From JAAAPF01 sp964481035 (GTDB taxonomy: Bacteria; Pseudomonadota; Alphaproteobacteria; Geminicoccales; Geminicoccaceae), in contig CAYZSE010000092.1 of NCBI GenBank assembly GCA_964481035.1, positions 1-14,497 of the forward strand: 14,497 bases of DNA. Reading direction: 5' to 3'. Positions within the stretch are counted from its first letter, which is position 1. Every line of letters begins with the position of its first letter. The notes beneath the pieces were generated by a model that saw only the letters and a program-made list of their open reading frames with translations, did no database searches and was not told where the DNA came from. The translations under genes and the position numbers were made by a program. Shown one piece after another: positions 13,242 to 14,497 of the stretch.

Positions 13242-14497
13242 ATGAGCACGAGCGACACGCCGCGCAAGAACCGGCTGACCCAGGCCTTTCGCCACCGCCT
13301 GCAGCGGCGCCGCTCGCAGGGTCTCGAGACCGGCCACGACGACGGCGAGGGCGAGCCCACGCCCAACGCCAGCATCGACTGCGGCTGGGGGCGGCTGATC
13401 TTCGGCCACACCTTCGCCGCGACCGAGGACCTCGTCGCCGCGCTCGCGGGCGAGGCCCGCGGCGGCCGCGACATCGCCTTCTACATCCGCGATCCGCACG
13501 TCGTCCTGTCCTACGCGCCGACCGAGCTGTTTCTCGATCCCTCGCACACCTTCCGGCTCGACCTCGCCACCTATCGTCCCGGCTACAAGCGGCCGCGCGG
13601 CTTCTTCATCCGCCGGCTGACCAGCGAGCAGGACATCGACGGCATCAACCGGATCTTCCAGGCACGGCACATGGTGCCGGTGCCGCCGGCCTTCCTGCGC
13701 TCGGCGCGCGAGGGTCGGGCGCTCACCATCTTCGTCGCCGAGGACGAGGACACGGGCGCCGTCCTCGGCACCGCCATGGGCATCGACCACCGCCGCGCCT
13801 TCGCCGACCCCGAGCGCGGCTGCTCGCTCTGGTGCCTCGCGGTCGACCCGCAGGCGCCGCGCCCGGGCGTCGGCCAGGCGCTGGTGCGCCATCTCGCCGA
13901 GCACTACCAGGCGCGCGGCTGCCGGCATCTCGACCTCTCGGTCATGCACGACAACGAGGAGGCGATCCGCCTCTACGAGAAGATGGGCTTCGTGCGCATC
14001 CCGGTGTTCGCGATCAAGCGCAAGAATCCGATCAACGAGAAGCTGTTCACCGGCCCGGCGCCCGAGACGGCGCTCAACGCTTATGCCCGTCTCTTGGTCG
14101 ACGAGGCGCGCCGGCGCGGCATCAGCGTCGAGGTCACCGACGCCGAGGGCGGCTTCTTCCGCCTGACCTACGGTGGCCGCTCGATCCATTGCCGCGAGAG
14201 CCTGTCGGAGCTCACCACCGGTGTCGCCGTCAGCATCTGCGACGACAAGGCGGTGACCCGCCGGGTCGTCGAGCGGGCGGGGGTCGAGGTCCCCGAGCAG
14301 GCGCCGGCGGAGGACGCGGCGGCGGTGGCCGACCTCCTGCAGCGGGCGGGTGCCGTCGTCGTCAAGCCGGCCCGCGGCGAGCAGGGGCGCGGCGTCGCCG
14401 TCGGCCTGACGACGACGGCGGAGATCGACGCGGCGGTCGCCGCAGCACGGCAGCACTGCGACCGGGTGCTCGTCGAGGCGATGGTCGAAGGCCAGGA
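13242..14497 (+). CDS. ngg: N-acetylglutaminylglutamine synthetase (GNAT plus ATP-grasp), partial
   Basis: The first 418 residues are present and the right edge cuts the gene; family members are near 580-600 residues. After an N-terminal family-specific region (about 1-120, including CGWGRLIFGHTF and DIAFYIRDPHVVLSYAPTELFLDPS), a GNAT acetyltransferase domain follows at about 122-265. It contains LWCLAVDPQAPRPGVGQALVRHL (acetyl-CoA loop near 206-212) and NEEAIRLYEKMGF. From about residue 300 an ATP-grasp domain begins, with DDKAVTRRVVERAGVEVPE and VVVKPARGEQGRGVAVGL near 370, like cyanophycin-synthetase-type ligases. This two-domain enzyme would acetylate and ligate glutamate/glutamine units into N-acetylglutaminylglutamine, the substrate of the upstream amidotransferase. 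GGAG before the ATG supports the start. In typical cassettes an M42-family peptidase gene follows, so one may lie just beyond the window. Confidence 0.9.
   Translation, partial: MSTSDTPRKNRLTQAFRHRLQRRRSQGLETGHDDGEGEPTPNASIDCGWGRLIFGHTFAATEDLVAALAGEARGGRDIAFYIRDPHVVLSYAPTELFLDPSHTFRLDLATYRPGYKRPRGFFIRRLTSEQDIDGINRIFQARHMVPVPPAFLRSAREGRALTIFVAEDEDTGAVLGTAMGIDHRRAFADPERGCSLWCLAVDPQAPRPGVGQALVRHLAEHYQARGCRHLDLSVMHDNEEAIRLYEKMGFVRIPVFAIKRKNPINEKLFTGPAPETALNAYARLLVDEARRRGISVEVTDAEGGFFRLTYGGRSIHCRESLSELTTGVAVSICDDKAVTRRVVERAGVEVPEQAPAEDAAAVADLLQRAGAVVVKPARGEQGRGVAVGLTTTAEIDAAVAAARQHCDRVLVEAMVEGQ

Noticed and set aside
10871..13474. 867-residue minus-strand frame ending with the MarR sequence
   Set aside because: Only the last 166 residues (from 11371) are the MarR protein; the rest is antisense to asnO and contains no recognisable domain.
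1..14497. CRISPR arrays, tRNA or rRNA genes, insertion sequences, phage or defence genes
   Set aside because: No regularly spaced repeats, transposase, integrase, structural-RNA or defence-family signatures were seen on either strand.

Overview
The window is strongly GC-rich throughout. Gene order, codon usage and family content (an ELM1/GtrOC1-type glycosyltransferase, the NAGGN synthesis genes, a DoeA/EutBC ectoine degradation set) suggest an alphaproteobacterium, perhaps a Rhodospirillales-like lineage; that placement is inference. Two runs of exactly 100 N (6284-6383 and 9177-9276) are placeholder scaffold gaps, so this is a draft or metagenome-derived assembly. No rRNA, tRNA, CRISPR array, insertion sequence or phage gene was seen.

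Layout. 1-379 (-): 5' part of an unrecognised Ala/Glu-rich helical protein running off the left edge. 550-1464 (+): an EamA/DMT-type permease. 1528-2118 and 2130-2765 (+): a pair of unrecognised envelope proteins, one with a Sec signal peptide and one with a lipobox. 2842-6265 (-): a tightly packed surface-glycan operon of four genes (DXD glycosyltransferase, FkbM-type methyltransferase, GT32-like glycosyltransferase, ELM1/GtrOC1-type glycosyltransferase). The first three are joined by 4-bp ATGA overlaps, and the operon's upstream end is cut by the first gap. 6465-6644 (-): a small single-span membrane protein.

6746-10856 is an ectoine/hydroxyectoine degradation locus. doeA (ectoine hydrolase, -) is divergent from eutB-eutC-doeD (+). 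eutC is interrupted by the second gap, which must really be several hundred bases longer than drawn. 10871-11371 (-) is a MarR-family regulator. It is divergent from 11462-14497 (+), which holds the NAGGN amidotransferase (asnO) and the NAGGN synthetase (ngg, cut by the right edge).

The right half therefore places breakdown of one compatible solute (ectoine) directly beside synthesis of another (N-acetylglutaminylglutamine amide), with a single MarR gene between them. A clear 19-bp inverted repeat lies in the marR-asnO promoter, between plausible -35 and -10 boxes, and is a good candidate for the MarR operator. This osmolyte arrangement is the most interesting feature. I found no evidence for a wholly new class of system.
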